Source: an uncultured Oscillospiraceae bacterium (lineage in GTDB: Bacteria; Bacillota_A; Clostridia; Oscillospirales; Oscillospiraceae). From it: a DNA stretch of 12,747 nucleotides. The stretch spans positions 1-12,747 of the forward strand of contig CAJTTS010000087.1 of NCBI GenBank assembly GCA_910579155.1. Direction: 5' to 3'. The notes beneath the pieces were generated by a model. It did not search any database and had not been told where the DNA came from. It saw nothing but the letters and a program-made list of their open reading frames with translations. A program made the position numbers and the translations under genes. Shown one piece after another: positions 11,887 through 12,747 of this stretch. Position 1 is the first letter of the stretch; each line of letters starts with the position of its first letter.

Positions 11887-12747
11887 ATGAGCAAAATGAG
11901 AGCCCAGACCCTTGTGGACAAGGTGGTGGACATCGCCAAGAACCACAAGACGCTCTATGTCATGGGGTGCTTTGGTGCCCCTCTGACCGGCGGCAACGTG
12001 ACCCGCTACTGCAACAACCACAACTACAACAAGGCGGCGGACCGTACCCGAATGATTAAGGCCGCCGCCAATCAGAGCCCGCCCGTGTACGGCTTTGATT
12101 GTGTCAACCTCATCAAAGGCGTCCTGTGGGGCTGGTGTGGGGACCCCTCCAAGACCTACGGCGGGGCCGCCTATCCCACCAAGACCATGCTGGCCGCCGG
12201 GACCTGCCCGGACGTGGGGGCGGACGGCATGATTAAGCTGTGCAAGGATGTGAGCACCACCGGCTGGGCCTCCATGCTGCCCGGTGAGGCCGTTTGGTGT
12301 TCCGGGCACATCGGCGTCTACATCGGCAACGGCCTGGCGGTGGAGTGTTCCCCCCGGTGGGAGAACAAGGTGCAAATCACCGCCGTGGCCGGATGCGGCA
12401 AAAAGGCCGGGTACAACACCCGGACCTGGACCAAGCACGGCAAGCTGCCCTGGGTGGACTATACCGGGGCCGTGACGGGCGGGGACGCCGGGGAGGTGTC
12501 CAAGCCTACCCAGCCCACGGAGAGCGCCCAGGGGCCCGCTGTGGGGGCTGTGGTGACCTTTACCGGCTCCCGCCACTATGTCAGCTCCGGCAGCACCAAC
12601 CCCAAGAGCTGCAAGCCCGGTGAGGCCAGGGTCACCGCCGTGGCCAAGGGTGCCCGGCACCCCTATCACCTCATCAAGACCACCGGCAGCTCCTCCACCG
12701 TCTACGGCTGGGTGGACGCCGCTGACATCGCCGTGGAGGCCTCCGCC
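11887..12747 (+). CDS. Phage endolysin, NlpC/P60-like, with SH3-like C-terminus (3' end cut)
   Basis: The first 287 codons are seen; the stop lies beyond the right edge. Residues about 1-195 form a papain-like NlpC/P60 peptidase or amidase. YGFDCVNLIKGVLWGW places the nucleophile Cys at 72, GHIGVYIGNG gives catalytic His141, and AVECSPRW has the likely third polar residue, Glu153. A Pro/Thr/Glu-rich linker (about 197-218) leads to an SH3-like cell-wall-binding unit (VGAVVTFTG, HYVSSGSTNPKS, HLIKTTGSSSTVYGWVDAADI). There is no signal peptide, so export depends on a holin, and holin-like genes lie immediately upstream. The start is ATG 11887; the AGGAGG is actually better spaced for ATG 11882, which opens only a two-codon frame (Met-Ser-stop). 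Confidence 0.88.
   Translation, partial: MSKMRAQTLVDKVVDIAKNHKTLYVMGCFGAPLTGGNVTRYCNNHNYNKAADRTRMIKAAANQSPPVYGFDCVNLIKGVLWGWCGDPSKTYGGAAYPTKTMLAAGTCPDVGADGMIKLCKDVSTTGWASMLPGEAVWCSGHIGVYIGNGLAVECSPRWENKVQITAVAGCGKKAGYNTRTWTKHGKLPWVDYTGAVTGGDAGEVSKPTQPTESAQGPAVGAVVTFTGSRHYVSSGSTNPKSCKPGEARVTAVAKGARHPYHLIKTTGSSSTVYGWVDAADIAVEASA

Larger units (their letters stand above)
5430..12747 (+). mobile_element. Prophage-type accessory region, rearranged; right end beyond the window
   Basis: From about 5430 the content changes from housekeeping genes to short, tightly packed phage-type genes: a truncated integrase, repressor, Cro-like protein, excisionase-like HTH, holin-like proteins and endolysin. Capsid, packaging, tail-tube and replication genes are absent from what can be seen. 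The left limit is approximate. I found no tRNA or attachment-site repeat to fix it, and the right limit is outside the window. The broken integrase implies the element cannot excise on its own unless another recombinase lies outside the window. Confidence 0.8.

Noticed and set aside
11800..12669. 289-codon minus-strand frame across the endolysin
   Set aside because: It is a shadow rich in Gly, His and Pro. The plus-strand endolysin has clear catalytic motifs.

Overview
The window looks like GC-rich chromosomal DNA of an anaerobic Firmicute, most like the Oscillospirales (Flavonifractor / Pseudoflavonifractor / Lawsonibacter type). The clues are a single-chain pyruvate:ferredoxin oxidoreductase, a DUF1846 protein, strong AGGAGG ribosome binding sites, sigma-A promoters with a TRTG extension, and HicAB and phage proteins of the clostridial kind. 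The species is inference; no rRNA or tRNA gene is present.

Bases 1-5400 are core chromosome. nifJ (minus strand) runs off the left edge. It is preceded by an approximately 220-nt transcribed leader that folds into one very long hairpin (1483-1644). Divergent from it is comM/yifB (plus, 1858-3381). comM converges on secG (minus, 3438-3692) across one shared, probably bidirectional terminator. A DUF1846/UPF0371 gene (minus, 3805-5292) lies upstream of secG. All four genes have readable promoters of the form TTGC.. / 17 bp / TRTGn-TA...T.

Bases from about 5430 to the right edge are a prophage-type accessory region. It opens with a terminator/antiterminator pair (5440-5484), then three small plus-strand genes: a small HTH protein, a ribbon-helix-helix-like protein and a DUF6273-like protein. 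A fourth, membrane-protein gene breaks off at about 6753, where it abuts a tyrosine integrase gene (minus) that lacks its C-terminal catalytic half. A short RNA with its own promoter and terminator (7495-7578) lies between the integrase and a leftward lysogeny operon: repressor, hicB, hicA. The repressor is an XRE protein with two zinc ribbons and no autocleavage domain. The divergent control region (9164-9303) carries face-to-face promoters and three AAGT-N4-ACTT operators. Rightward come a Cro-like gene, a small unknown, an excisionase-like HTH gene and another small unknown. These lead straight into distal tail/lysis genes: a small tail-associated protein with an apparent frameshift at codon 2, a carbohydrate-binding protein, two membrane or holin-like proteins, and an NlpC/P60-like endolysin cut by the right edge.

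No replication, packaging, capsid or tail-tube gene lies between the immunity and lysis modules, and the integrase is broken. The accessory part therefore reads as a rearranged, probably non-mobile prophage remnant that keeps intact-looking control and lysis modules. The observations most worth checking are the nifJ leader hairpin, the small RNA, the zinc-ribbon repressor with its triple operator, and the immunity-to-lysis junction.
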